The notes: a model not told the origin generated them from the letters alone. Shown: positions 52,741-61,423, counted from the first letter of the stretch. The stretch is DNA of 61,566 nt from Lentibacillus lipolyticus (GCA_004145795.1 SEIO01000014.1:7889-69454); one strand, 5' to 3'. Numbers and translations are program-made.

Positions 52741-53139
52741 ATGGAAAATAATTATTTAGAAGTGTGTAATGAACTATGGAAAGAGGCTTGTCAGATCGCA
52801 GCAACAAACAAATACATTGTTACCTTAAAAGCCCAAAAGAAATCACCAGTTACCGCAGTTGAAGAGAATACCATCAAATTAAAATTAGATAACGGCAATG
52901 AAAACGCCAAAGTGACAAAAAATCACTTTATTACCGTTTTTGGAAAACTCATTGATAAAAATGAAATACAACAAAAGGATGTAAAAGGAACGGAAGAAAG
53001 GTATGTCTTAGGACTCATGAGTATGATGCCGTATTTTAAAAGAAAAGTAATCCGTACACATAAACCTAATTACTATATATCCTTTCATGAAGAAAATATG
53101 GAAAGCTTTTTAAAAGAACTTAACCTGCAAAAGATTTAA
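52741..53139 (+). CDS. Hypothetical cytoplasmic protein
   Basis: The 132-residue protein is soluble, lysine- and asparagine-rich, and not recognised. It has patterns of alternating strands (KYIVTLKAQKKSPVTAVEENTIKLKLDNG) and a basic stretch (MMPYFKRKVIRTHKPNYYISF). The start ATG has GGGGGTC (52728-52734) upstream. Low G+C compared with its neighbours and a position between a phage relic and a lipoprotein gene hint at transfer. The 250 bp before it show only a possible promoter, and a REP unit begins ten bases after its stop. Confidence 0.7.
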   Translation: MENNYLEVCNELWKEACQIAATNKYIVTLKAQKKSPVTAVEENTIKLKLDNGNENAKVTKNHFITVFGKLIDKNEIQQKDVKGTEERYVLGLMSMMPYFKRKVIRTHKPNYYISFHEENMESFLKELNLQKI

Positions 53140-53149
53140 TCATCAGGAA

Positions 53150-53194
53150 GTGCCAGGCACCCACACAATTCAGAATTGTCAAAGTGCCTGGCAC
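53150..53194. repeat. REP-like unit between convergent genes
   Basis: Palindromes at 53150-53160 and 53184-53194, 34 bp apart, with AATTCAGAATT between. Facing stop codons lie 10 and 8 bases away. Confidence 0.92.
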
Positions 53195-53202
53195 CACATA
53201 CG

Positions 53203-53778
53203 CTAATCAATCCTTTTCATGTTGCGACTCTGAATTACCCAATGATCTTCCTGAAATTTGAACGTGACGGTTAACCTATAATGGCCATAAAGTTCACTTT
53301 TCGCTTCTTGAATGACCTGATACGTGTGCGAATCCACCCTTTTTGTTTGGTACGGCTGCTTTGTATTAATCCATGCTGGAGCATCTTTCGCCTCTAAATA
53401 CAACTTTCCATCTTTTTCATTGTAGTACTCCTCTACATAGACTTGAGCTAAATCCTTTGTTGCAACTTCTGTAAGCGCCTGTACCAATTCTGACTTGGAA
53501 TCATATTTTTTGACTCGACCTTCCTTGTCTGTTTCTTGAATGAATAAATTTCGGAAGGTATGACTCATTTTTTCAACAGACGGTTTGTTAGGTTTCTTTT
53601 CATCAGACCCATTTCCATTATCAGAAAAATCATCCATTTCCTTGCTTTCCAGTTCTGATTGCTTTTCCTGATTGGCCGATGAGCTAGCCGTCTTTTCCTG
53701 ATCATCCTCCATCATGCCGCACCCACTTAAGCCAAGGATAAGAGCACTCATAACGGCTGATACGATTCTCCATCCCAT
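53203..53778 (-). CDS. Lipoprotein, unknown function
   Basis: The 191-residue product has a lipobox LGLSGCGM (Cys about 20), a Ser/Glu/Asn-rich linker to about residue 70, then a globular domain (SHTFRNLFIQETDKEGRVKKYDSKSELVQALTEVATKDLAQVYVEEYY ... YRLTVTFKFQEDHWVIQSRNMKRID) resembling NTF2-like or DUF-type surface domains. No firm family. GAGAGAAAACAG precedes the ATG. It is monocistronic. Confidence 0.8.
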   Translation of the reverse strand: MGWRIVSAVMSALILGLSGCGMMEDDQEKTASSSANQEKQSELESKEMDDFSDNGNGSDEKKPNKPSVEKMSHTFRNLFIQETDKEGRVKKYDSKSELVQALTEVATKDLAQVYVEEYYNEKDGKLYLEAKDAPAWINTKQPYQTKRVDSHTYQVIQEAKSELYGHYRLTVTFKFQEDHWVIQSRNMKRID

Positions 53779-54071
53779 CTGTTTTCTCTCCTTTACCCCA
53801 ATCTTTTATATGACATTTCCCGAACTGCTTTTGCCTCAATCCTTTTTTCGATGAATATATGCCAATGTTCAAATATATAAGCGTTAGCTATACGTTGCCG
53901 GAGAGTGGCAAGCACCCGAGCATTTTTAAAATCCATCCATCTAATTATAACAAATATTCGCCTATTAACCATGCTCTCACGATGGATGAATCCCCGGTGG
54001 TTCCTGGAACAACTTCCACCTTGTCATCGGAGAGTCCTGCTTTCCCATAGTCCCTATTTATGTCAATCAAA

Positions 54072-54100
54072 AAAGACCCGCAGAGATCTCTCTCCGCAGG
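54072..54100. repeat. Hairpin of the CTGCAGAGATCTCTC family, without REP partner
   Basis: The arm sequence CCGCAGAGATCTCTCTCCGC is followed at 54145-54155 by a degenerate REP (GTGACAGGCAC) and at 54161-54172 by a perfect palindrome TAGACCGGTCTA. The 410-bp gap 53779-54191 holds no gene that I can support. Confidence 0.65.
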
Positions 54101-54191
54101 ACTTCTTCCTTGTTAAGAACAATCGTTCAGCATATTTAGGGAAGTGACAGGCACCTCACCTAGACCGGTCTAACCACCATTTCACCAACCT

Positions 54192-54899
54192 TTATGAACT
54201 TAACAAATATTCTTTCTGTGCTAAAGTATCCATAATTAACCTGATTGTTTTACCAAATATCCTGAAAACTGACTTTTTTATATTCTCGTACGTTTTTTCG
54301 TCGCAGCCTTCTTTATTGCTACCATGGGCAATGGCATTTCGCCTGTTCATAAGTTCAGTTATACTTCCTTCCTCTTCTTTAAATGAATCCTCTGGTAATC
54401 CTAAACGATACAACAATTTTTTTAAGACAATTGGCCAAAGATTTGATTCAGTATTTACAATGTCATCTGGAATTGAAGCAGCCTGTTCCCAAAAACCATC
54501 CATATTCTTAACAAAGTCTACCTGTCGTGCAAATCGATGCAGTCTTGTTTCATCCGGTAATTTGTTTTTGAATATTTGTCTATAGTGACTTGGCTTTAAT
54601 CTTTGGTCGTCATATGCATTGAACTCACTGGAAAGTGAACACGCTGCAAGGTGATAATTAAGGTCTTTCCGCATCAAATTTTCATCATTAATAGATTTGA
54701 TATATATTTGTAAAGCCGTGGAACAAAATCCTTCATAATGGGAATAAAGCATAACAATCAATGCTTTTCTAAGGCGTTTTTTATCCGTCTCCGATTGTAC
54801 GAAAGACAATTGGTTATGAAGCAATCGAATCTCATCCTGACGCCATGTTACTTCCTCTTCTAATTGTGCCCTGATATCAGCCAGTCTATTGGGTTCCAT
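54192..54899 (-). CDS. HEPN-domain protein (MAE_28990/MAE_18760-like), putative RNase effector
   Basis: The 235-residue helical protein has the HEPN catalytic motif RX4H in NRRNAIAHG (R187, H192), preceded by an N-terminal helical part with LIVMLYSHYEGFCSTALQIYI, a common MAE_28990-family stretch. HEPN proteins of this family are metal-independent RNases often found with DUF262 and DNA-modification genes. ATG 54899 lies inside the last codons of the DUF262 gene (14-base overlap), which implies coupled translation. It would be the toxic effector of the three-gene operon (inference). Confidence 0.85.
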   Translation of the reverse strand: MEPNRLADIRAQLEEEVTWRQDEIRLLHNQLSFVQSETDKKRLRKALIVMLYSHYEGFCSTALQIYIKSINDENLMRKDLNYHLAACSLSSEFNAYDDQRLKPSHYRQIFKNKLPDETRLHRFARQVDFVKNMDGFWEQAASIPDDIVNTESNLWPIVLKKLLYRLGLPEDSFKEEEGSITELMNRRNAIAHGSNKEGCDEKTYENIKKSVFRIFGKTIRLIMDTLAQKEYLLSS

Positions 54900-56037
54900 T
54901 AAGCCACTCACCGACTTTCTCTTCAACGAACTCAATACGTTGCTTTAAAAAATTGGCCGTATTTTTACCGCCTCCTGCTGCAACTCTTTGGAACGCTTTA
55001 TCACTTTTAATTTCTTTAATCAAGTTCCCCAATGCTTTCATCTGCTGCTCATCTGTTTCATCTAATTGCTCAAGATATTTTTGAATTCCCATAGTGAATG
55101 CTTCAAAGTGAGTCGGCGTTAATGACACAACAAACTTCTCATTTTGCACTCTTGCAAATGCATTTTCACCAAGTGCCTGATTCAAAATCGCAAATGTCTT
55201 AATGAACACCTTTCCCTCTTTGTCGTAATTAAAGTCAATGGCATCATTTTGACTGTCTATTTGAGAATAGGAAACCGCCTCCATGTAATCGGTTAAAAAG
55301 GGAGTAATATTTTTCTTATAATGATCCCGGTAATTTTTAAAGGCAAAAAACTTCAAAACATATTCCTGATCATATTTTTTCTCTTTCTTTTCATCAGTTA
55401 AAAATTCAATACAGGTTCTAAAATTTGGATTTTCACTCATCCGAATGATAAAATCATTGAACGTATTATCTAGCAGCCGAATAGTACTATTTCGGATTTC
55501 CTGCTCACTCAACATTTCACCACCCGTATTCAACCGCTTAAACATATAATACCTTAGCCGTTGATCGCTGCCTTTTCGGATTATCTCAACACGGATAAAA
55601 TTTCGTTTTAGTTTGATTTGTAACGCCTTTGGTAAATCATTATATGTGTAACCATTTAACCCTTCAACAATATCACAATCAGTCAGGCGCAAATACTGAT
55701 CCTCATTGTCTTCAACTTCCAAAGCACCCCGAAACCGTAAATAAGATGAAAGCCGTTGTAGTCCATCAATTAACTCATAAACCCCCTCCTCCATTTCAAT
55801 AACATAAATAGGTGGAATTGGCATTTCCAATATCAATGATTCTATGAATCGTGATTGTTTTTCTTCAGACCAGCGAAATAACCTTTGATATTCCGGACTA
55901 ATTTCCAATTCACCATTCTCATACATATCCAGTAACTCATTGAACGACAAATCCAGGGTTCGTGTCCTTACCATATCAATTTTTGAGTCAACCAAACCGA
56001 TTAATTCTGCTGCGGAAGTATCTGGACTATCTGCCAT
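54886..56037 (-). CDS. DUF262 (GmrS-like ParB-fold) protein
   Basis: The 383-residue protein has the DUF262 signatures EISPEYQRLFRWSEEKQSRFIESLIL (about 45-70) and YELIDGLQRLSSYL (DGLQR, 91-95), the ParB/Srx-like NTPase or nuclease site, then FKRLNTGGEMLSEQEIRN (about 168-185). DUF262 is the sensor or NTPase half of GmrSD type IV restriction and of Ssp-related systems; here the DUF1524 nuclease half is absent, and a HEPN RNase follows instead. It begins five bases after the methyltransferase stop. Confidence 0.92.
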   Translation of the reverse strand: MADSPDTSAAELIGLVDSKIDMVRTRTLDLSFNELLDMYENGELEISPEYQRLFRWSEEKQSRFIESLILEMPIPPIYVIEMEEGVYELIDGLQRLSSYLRFRGALEVEDNEDQYLRLTDCDIVEGLNGYTYNDLPKALQIKLKRNFIRVEIIRKGSDQRLRYYMFKRLNTGGEMLSEQEIRNSTIRLLDNTFNDFIIRMSENPNFRTCIEFLTDEKKEKKYDQEYVLKFFAFKNYRDHYKKNITPFLTDYMEAVSYSQIDSQNDAIDFNYDKEGKVFIKTFAILNQALGENAFARVQNEKFVVSLTPTHFEAFTMGIQKYLEQLDETDEQQMKALGNLIKEIKSDKAFQRVAAGGGKNTANFLKQRIEFVEEKVGEWLNGTQ

Positions 56038-56042
56038 TTCTA

Positions 56043-57350
56043 TTAACCCCTTTTCTGAAAAAATAATACGGTTTCCCTGCCCTTTGTTTTGCTGCGGTAT
56101 TTATTACTCTTAGTATTAATGTGACTCATCGTTTGCCCGGTGTAAAAATCGAACTGGTGGGTTGTGCTCCACAGTAATGATTTTCCCATCTCATCCATGA
56201 TAGTCCCCAAGTTCACATGTATATCTTTATAATAAGAATCTTGAACAACAAAGGCGCATTTACCGCCCCTTTTTAAAACCCGATCTAATTCCAATAACGA
56301 TTTGTATAAACCATTAAAATACTGTACAAATGTACGTAGATAGTAAGTGTTCGAGGCTTTAGACTCATGATCATTGATTTCATTCAGTGTATTTAGGCAA
56401 GTCATTCCCCATTCCGGGTTCAAGTCAGTTTTATCTGCTTGTGTAAGTGGAGAACCTATTAACTGTTTCCGCAACTTGGTCAACTCATAATCATTACTGC
56501 CCAATAAGGCAAGCTCGAGTCTAGTCAATATGGCATAGTCAATTCGTGTACAATAAGGAGGTGAGGTGATAATGGCATCTACTGAGTTGTTTTCACGAGG
56601 GAGGTGTTCAGAAGATGAGATCCCTAGAACATTCTCACCTGGATAATTATTATAATCCTCTTCCTGTCTAAGCAATTCCAATAATTCATCCACTTGTTGA
56701 CTAAAGGTACCCAAAATAAAATCACGACTATACCGTACACGGTCATCCAAATATTTCGGTTTCTTAATCCATGTAGGATTTGATGAACGATATGATGACG
56801 ATAATATCTTTAAAACTCTAAACAAAGCCAAATAGAAAAAGGCTGCTTCAGACGATAGCGATAATAAATTATCTTTATGATTAAGCAATTTCCCATGTTT
56901 AACTGCATAAATCGATTGAATTGAATGTTCAATAGCACGTATGGTATTTACAGATTCACTGGAAAACCACTCATCTAAAGGATCTTCTTCCATTATTACC
57001 TGTTTACTATAACTTGCTGTATTTCCCATTATTTTTTGTTTGCTTTTATCTAGCATTAGATGCTGAATACCCTTCACTTCCCGGGCTTTTGCAACAACAA
57101 ACATAACCGGGTTTAGGTCGTATCCTAACGCATGATAGCCTAAATCAGAAGTAACATCAGTAGTTGTTCCGCTTCCATTCCAAGGATCCAAAACAACAGA
57201 ATTCTTTGGAAGCTGCCAATAATGAAGAACATCTTTAACAAACCTATCTGAATAACCTGGATAAAAGTCGAAAAAACCCTCCTTTCCTTTAATTTGTCTA
57301 TTATTTCTTTTTGGAGTACTTGGAACAAACTGGGGATTCATTTTTTCCAT
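56043..57350 (-). CDS. DNA methyltransferase (SPPY type)
   Basis: The 435-residue enzyme has motif I VVLDPWNGSGTTTDVTSDLG (DPWNGSGTT at 55-63), motif II GYDLNPVM, and motif IV AIITSPPYCTRIDYA (TSPPY at 262-266). SPPY suggests N4-cytosine or N6-adenine methylation of DNA. The SAM motif comes before the catalytic motif, with about 200 residues between that could hold a target-recognition region, an alpha-like order. The end includes VLKRGGKCAFVVQDSYYKD. It is the first gene of the HEPN operon and probably marks self DNA. The start ATG has only a weak site. Confidence 0.92.
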   Translation of the reverse strand: MEKMNPQFVPSTPKRNNRQIKGKEGFFDFYPGYSDRFVKDVLHYWQLPKNSVVLDPWNGSGTTTDVTSDLGYHALGYDLNPVMFVVAKAREVKGIQHLMLDKSKQKIMGNTASYSKQVIMEEDPLDEWFSSESVNTIRAIEHSIQSIYAVKHGKLLNHKDNLLSLSSEAAFFYLALFRVLKILSSSYRSSNPTWIKKPKYLDDRVRYSRDFILGTFSQQVDELLELLRQEEDYNNYPGENVLGISSSEHLPRENNSVDAIITSPPYCTRIDYAILTRLELALLGSNDYELTKLRKQLIGSPLTQADKTDLNPEWGMTCLNTLNEINDHESKASNTYYLRTFVQYFNGLYKSLLELDRVLKRGGKCAFVVQDSYYKDIHVNLGTIMDEMGKSLLWSTTHQFDFYTGQTMSHINTKSNKYRSKTKGRETVLFFQKRG

Positions 57351-57746
57351 TAACGCTCATTCCCTATTAATGTTTTCTTTATGTCAGGGTAGCAATATTA
57401 ATTATAGAGTTAAACCCTTTTATAGTTAGTAAAACTATTCTACTACAAAAGCGTTATATTAACGAATAAAATGCTAAATTATTAACGATGCCTAATAATC
57501 GAGAGTGTAAAATAGAGTTGGGCGACTACATTTACAGAAACACTAAAATTCGTCCCGTATATATTATCATAGACATTTAAAATCAAAACTTGCAGCCTTA
57601 CAATCCTATTCTCGGTATGGAAATTAAACCGTAAGTCCAACAATTGATACTTCTTATCCTGTGAATACCCAATAAGTGAAATCACATTGAATTTGTATCA
57701 GTGCCTGGCACCTTAAAAAAGCCCGGGAAATGACAGGCATCCAAAA
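57351..57746. other. A/T-rich intergenic region with one REP palindrome
   Basis: The 396 bp between the methyltransferase and zinc-ribbon genes hold one REP palindrome (57701-57711) and no convincing gene. A 67-codon minus-strand frame (57482-57685) lacks a ribosome binding site and protein-like composition. The sequence near 57400-57470 is very A/T-rich and likely holds the operon promoter. Confidence 0.6.
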
Positions 57747-59255
57747 CTAACTAGGCCTTTCTTTACATTTAGGACACCTGCTTGATCTTCTACTATTGGG
57801 AGCTTTTGTCCATTCATGTCCGCAGTTATTGCATAACCACCAATATTCGTGTCTAGCACTTCTTCCTACCTTTTCAGGTCCAACGTCATTTAATGCAGGA
57901 TGCCATTGACTAGCAATATCAGGCGCTTTGTATAGTAAACTCTTAGCCATACAACGAACAACCCTAGGTTTACTGCGACCATATTGCTCATAACATTCCT
58001 TACAGCTTTTATTCCCAGTAGTTCGAGAATAAACCGGACTTTCCCATTCATGACCCCTCTTACATTTCCACCATACTTTTTTACTATAACCATATGTAAC
58101 ATCATCCGGAGTTAAATCTCCATTTCCAGTGGGATGCCATTCTTTTGCTACTTCTGGAAATTTAGCTCTTAAACTATTGGTATGGTTAACACGTTTACCT
58201 GCACAATAGGGACAATTTTCTCCAGCCATTCTTTCATTTAATGCATTATCATAAGATGAGTGGCAACCTGGACAAAGCCACCAATATTCTTTATTAGAAT
58301 AAGCAGCTACATCATCTGGATGTACATCGTTTTTAAAGTAATCCCATTCTTTAGCTAAATCAGGTTTAACGACTGAAAGACTTTTTTCTGGAGTAACTCT
58401 AATGCCTGCACAATAGGGACAACCATGTCCTTTATTCCTTACATTTATTTGGGTACGCCAACTGTGATTATTATTTTCAGAACAAATCCACCATACTTTA
58501 AAATTCGAACTAGGTTTAAAGTGTTGTGGCTTAAATGGATTATTTTTTGTATCGTCCCAACATGAAGCAACCATTGCATTTTCTTTTAATAAGTTTGGAC
58601 TCGTTTCAACGGGACGCACTTGCCTTAATATATGTAACTGATCGCGATCCGCATCGATGCTTAAATTGTCTATTTTTTTATTCTGATTCTCTAAACCTAA
58701 CAAATTATTACATATGTATTTTATAATATATCGGATAGTCTGCTTTTCGAATTTCGAATTCGGCCCTAGTTCAAAAAATATATTTGTTGCATCCTTTATT
58801 TTAGATAAACCCTTTTCCCTTAGGCGAATTACACTATAACCATGTTCTGTTAATATCTTTGTTTTCACGCTATCCGTTTCCTCACGATTTTCATGATAAT
58901 AAAAACTATCGTATTCAACAACAACGTTCAAATCTGGAATATAAATATCCACTTCTTTTATATCTTTAACTTTTAATTGGTAGCCACTTTCTACAGACTT
59001 AAAGAGTTGTTTTAAATAATATGATAACGATAGTTCATTAAAGGATGTATTCCATCGTCGTTTGCATTCTTTACAGCCATGTCCATGCCCAGCTCTATTT
59101 TTGGCCTCTGTTACCCATTTATGGCCACATACATGACACATCCAATGGATACGTTTATCAGATCCTGTTGTTACTTTAATGGGATCATAATCATTGTTTT
59201 GATAATCCCAATCATCGAGTAATTCAGGACAACTCTCAGCAATAGAATTTATCAT
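57747..59255 (-). CDS. Multi-zinc-ribbon protein with Vsr/DUF559-like endonuclease domain
   Basis: The 502-residue protein has five DUF4379-type treble-clef zinc ribbons, each with W-x-C-xx-C/G-H-x-W and a later C-xx-C: one at about 1-66, four at about 225-280, 280-345, 345-415 and 420-502. Between the first and second lies an endonuclease-like domain with VDIYIPDLNVVVEYDSFYYHE (D103, E114, D116), similar to the Vsr/PD-(D/E)xK core. The ribbons probably bind DNA and the central domain cuts it. GGGGGG precedes the ATG. It sits with nuclease and methyltransferase genes, so a defence role is likely, though homing is an alternative. Confidence 0.85.
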   Translation of the reverse strand: MINSIAESCPELLDDWDYQNNDYDPIKVTTGSDKRIHWMCHVCGHKWVTEAKNRAGHGHGCKECKRRWNTSFNELSLSYYLKQLFKSVESGYQLKVKDIKEVDIYIPDLNVVVEYDSFYYHENREETDSVKTKILTEHGYSVIRLREKGLSKIKDATNIFFELGPNSKFEKQTIRYIIKYICNNLLGLENQNKKIDNLSIDADRDQLHILRQVRPVETSPNLLKENAMVASCWDDTKNNPFKPQHFKPSSNFKVWWICSENNNHSWRTQINVRNKGHGCPYCAGIRVTPEKSLSVVKPDLAKEWDYFKNDVHPDDVAAYSNKEYWWLCPGCHSSYDNALNERMAGENCPYCAGKRVNHTNSLRAKFPEVAKEWHPTGNGDLTPDDVTYGYSKKVWWKCKRGHEWESPVYSRTTGNKSCKECYEQYGRSKPRVVRCMAKSLLYKAPDIASQWHPALNDVGPEKVGRSARHEYWWLCNNCGHEWTKAPNSRRSSRCPKCKERPS

Positions 59256-59427
59256 TACTTCCCCCCTTTTGTTCTAAGTTCTTTTATTATCATTATTGAA
59301 GATATTACCTGCATTTTTTCCTTTTCTTTTCTTAAAAAGGAAATCCTTGAGTGGCAGGCACCAAAGGGGCTAAGAGCTCTCAATTACCACTACCCTTAGA
59401 GGCTAGTTATAAGCTTAGCCCCCAAGG

Positions 59428-59964
59428 TTAGCTGCTTTTCTCTTCCCCTTTATTATTCTTTATTATCCAATTCATTAATTGTCTGCGATCAATCAACTTA
59501 ACATGATTTGAAACCGCTAACCTTTTAGCTTGCTCCGTAAAAAAGCTATTTGTAATAACCCAGCATTCGTCTGCCTTATAGTGACTTTTTGCCGAAGCTA
59601 TCTCTTGCACAGCCTTTACGCCAACATTTTTCTTATATCGCTTTACCTGAACAATAATTTTCCAACCTTTTGAGGATAAGACTAAATCTGCCCCATAATC
59701 ACCACTTGCAGGCGTTAGTTTAACATTATAGCCGCTAGCTTTTAATAAAGCTTGCAGATACGCTTCAAAAGTTCTACCTGAAATCTTATCAATTTCTCGT
59801 ATGCCTGACTTTCTTAGTTTCCGTTCTTTTATCGTATTAACGATAAATACCAATATTAGGCTGCCGCTAAAAAACACTACTAATCCCCATGTCAGCAAAG
59901 GATTAGCTGTTAAGATAGACCAAAGTAAATCCCACCCCATTTTAAAACCTTCTAAGAATCCCAT
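59428..59964 (-). CDS. Membrane-anchored Mrr-like restriction endonuclease
   Basis: The 178-residue protein has one N-terminal membrane helix (LLTWGLVVFFSGSLILVFIV, about 23-42) and a cytoplasmic Mrr_cat domain: E67 in RTFEAYLQALL, D93 in SGDYGADLVL and QVK in IIVQVKRYKKNVG (Q106, K108), then AVQEIASAKSHYKADECWVITNS. Mrr enzymes cut foreign or modified DNA. A membrane anchor would place it where phage DNA enters. The start is uncertain: ATG 59964 lacks a clear site and TTG 59991 lies four bases after AAGGA. It is on the same strand as the defence genes. Confidence 0.86.
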   Translation of the reverse strand: MGFLEGFKMGWDLLWSILTANPLLTWGLVVFFSGSLILVFIVNTIKERKLRKSGIREIDKISGRTFEAYLQALLKASGYNVKLTPASGDYGADLVLSSKGWKIIVQVKRYKKNVGVKAVQEIASAKSHYKADECWVITNSFFTEQAKRLAVSNHVKLIDRRQLMNWIIKNNKGEEKSS

Positions 59965-60079
59965 AGCTACTAGTCGTGCACTCCCTTTCAAAGCATCCTT
60001 TATTTAGGGTAACAATAATACATAGAACAATTATGACTGAAATCCCATATTCACTTATCACCTTGATACAAAAGTAAAT

Positions 60080-60190
60080 CCACCCAACCTGAAGCTGAGT
60101 GGATTTAACATCTTCCTGTCTGATTGCAGGTGGATTATCCCTCTCCCACAGAGGTCCGCACTATGTGGTTAGCTTTATTATAGCAGAAAT
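60080..60190 (-). ncRNA. Possible small RNA with terminator hairpin
   Basis: On the minus strand a TATAAT lies near 60183, followed by a stretch able to pair internally (CCTCTGTGGGAGAGG) and a final hairpin AAATCCAC/GTGGATTT (60080-60111) leading to TTTTG. No protein gene is visible in 59992-60319. The layout resembles type I antitoxin RNAs, but no toxin frame is clear on the opposite strand. This is a weak call. Confidence 0.3.
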
Positions 60191-60319
60191 GATCATCCCC
60201 CTCATAAATAGATAACTCATATTGTTCATTAAAAATTCACATCGACTACTAGATTATAGGTAGATGTATCCATTATAATTAGCTGGGTTTAAATGAGTAT
60301 TAGTACATAAGGAGTATTT

Positions 60320-60520
60320 ATGATAAAAACAAACTATAGGGACTTAGAACAATTAATGGAAATGATTAATCAGCACAGAAAATGGATGCTTGAAAGCGCG
60401 AATATCTATGGTATGGGAAGTGAAGAAACATTAACAATTAGCCAAGAACTGGACGAGTTAATTCTTGTCTACCAAAATTCTAATGCGGATCAAAGTAAGA
60501 CTAATGATGTAGGGGCCTGA
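60320..60520 (+). CDS. Spo0E-family aspartyl-phosphate phosphatase
   Basis: A 66-residue helical protein with the Spo0E signature TISQELDELILVYQ (SQELD, about 46-50). Spo0E-like proteins form a two-helix hairpin that removes phosphate from Spo0A~P, delaying sporulation. AAGGAG lies five bases before the ATG. It is monocistronic and is followed by hairpin repeats. Its presence marks a spore-forming Firmicute. Confidence 0.92.
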   Translation: MIKTNYRDLEQLMEMINQHRKWMLESANIYGMGSEETLTISQELDELILVYQNSNADQSKTNDVGA

Positions 60521-60526
60521 AAAACG

Positions 60527-60660
60527 GGACGGTTCTCCCGTTTCACTACTTATTTTTAGAAAACCTATACGTTGAAGTAAGGAAGAACCGTCCCCGTGTT
60601 TCTCTGTGTTTCTCTGAAAAATACCAAGATAAAACGCAAGAACCGTCCTCGTGTAAGACT
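60527..60660. repeat. Cluster of ACCGTCCCCGTGTTTC-type repeats
   Basis: A hairpin GAAAACGGGA/TCCCGTTTTC-like at 60527-60545 is followed by AACCGTCCCCGTGTTTC near 60585 with duplicated TCTCTGTGTT, and a further ACCGTCCTCGTG near 60651. The same core appears at 61139-61156 and, diverged, at 5427. These form a second dispersed palindromic family. Confidence 0.7.
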
Positions 60661-60680
60661 TGATTTCATGCTCGATGTAA

Positions 60681-60821
60681 CTGGCATATGAGGCTGGTAT
60701 GGATGAAAAACATCTGAGCAAAATGGAACTAGGCAAGCGGGAGCCGTCATTCAAAACCATCTGCAAGCTCAGCGTCCCTCTGAACCTAGATGTCAATCAA
60801 CTGATCCGTGAAGTACTATAG
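60681..60821 (+). pseudogene. XRE-family HTH fragment
   Basis: The frame reads LAYEAGMDEKHLSKMELGKREPSFKTICKL...LDVNQLIREVL and ends at TAG 60819-60821. This is the second half of a Cro/CI-type helix-turn-helix. Upstream in frame is a stop, and the first helices have been replaced by the repeat cluster at 60580-60660. It is a broken regulator gene. Confidence 0.75.
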
Positions 60822-60824
60822 AAG

Positions 60825-60895
60825 GGTCCATGGGGACAGGTTTACTGGGCCAAACTGACTTGGTTAAAATGGACCGAGGTTCCTGTCCCCTTGGT
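60825..60895. repeat. Long imperfect palindrome with GGGGACAGGT arms
   Basis: The arm at about 60827-60843 (GGTCCATGGGGACAGGT) pairs with the one at about 60870-60893 (ACCGAGGTTCCTGTCCCC...). It belongs to the CCTGTCCC family seen at 35.6 and 46.8 kb. The stretch 60896-61161 after it contains no gene I can support. Confidence 0.6.
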
Positions 60896-61161
60896 CCTAT
60901 TTTCTTCTTTCAATACACCAATTGCCATTGCCGGGAATTCTGAACTTACGGAAGTTAGAATGATTGCAATGAAAGTTCAAAAAGTAGTTGCTGTAGGTAT
61001 CACGTGCAAAGAAGATATTATCATAACAATGAAACAAAAAATACTACCGTCTATCTTCTACATAACATATTTCGACAACATAACGGAAAATCCTTCTTTA
61101 AAAATAGAATAATAATAAATATTCCGAATGAAACGACCGAACCGTCCCCGTGTTTCCCTTC

Positions 61162-61335
61162 CTACCTATTTGGAAAATTAATCTTTAGTACTTTTCCCTC
61201 ACATCCAAGTATCCCTGAATATTCTCTATTTAAGGGTTCCTTTTTACCCTTTCGAACCCTTATCCCTTCCTTATTTAATCGACCGATGATTTCCTTCTGC
61301 TTTTTATTAAACTCATTAATGTTTTTATATAACAT
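61162..61335 (-). CDS. Small protein, tandem paralog of the next gene
   Basis: A 57-residue basic protein (MLYKNINEFNKKQKEIIGRL...) shares the pattern RL(N/T)..GI(R/K)V..GKK.P...EYSGI...KVLK with the next gene. GAGGTG precedes its ATG by five bases. The likely fold is a helix followed by a short beta sheet. No family is recognised. Genes this short are easily missed. Confidence 0.65.
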   Translation of the reverse strand: MLYKNINEFNKKQKEIIGRLNKEGIRVRKGKKEPLNREYSGILGCEGKVLKINFPNR

Positions 61336-61387
61336 TGGAACACCTCATTAATACTTTATTCCCAATGTATATATATGTTATACAGAT

Positions 61388-61420
61388 TAAAAAAAGACAG
61401 CAAAATGCCGTCTTTTTAAA
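61388..61420 (-). terminator. Terminator between the two small paralogs
   Basis: AAAAAGACGGC pairs with GCTGTCTTTTT around ATTTT, with a T run on the minus strand. It follows the right-hand paralog. Confidence 0.7.
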
Positions 61421-61423
61421 ACA

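Noticed and set aside
57482-57685. 67-codon gene between methyltransferase and zinc-ribbon genes
   Set aside because: No ribosome binding site, no recognisable pattern, A/T-rich intergenic composition.
60891-61112. 73-codon plus-strand frame after the XRE remnant
   Set aside because: It begins within a palindromic repeat, has no ribosome binding site and no recognised motif.
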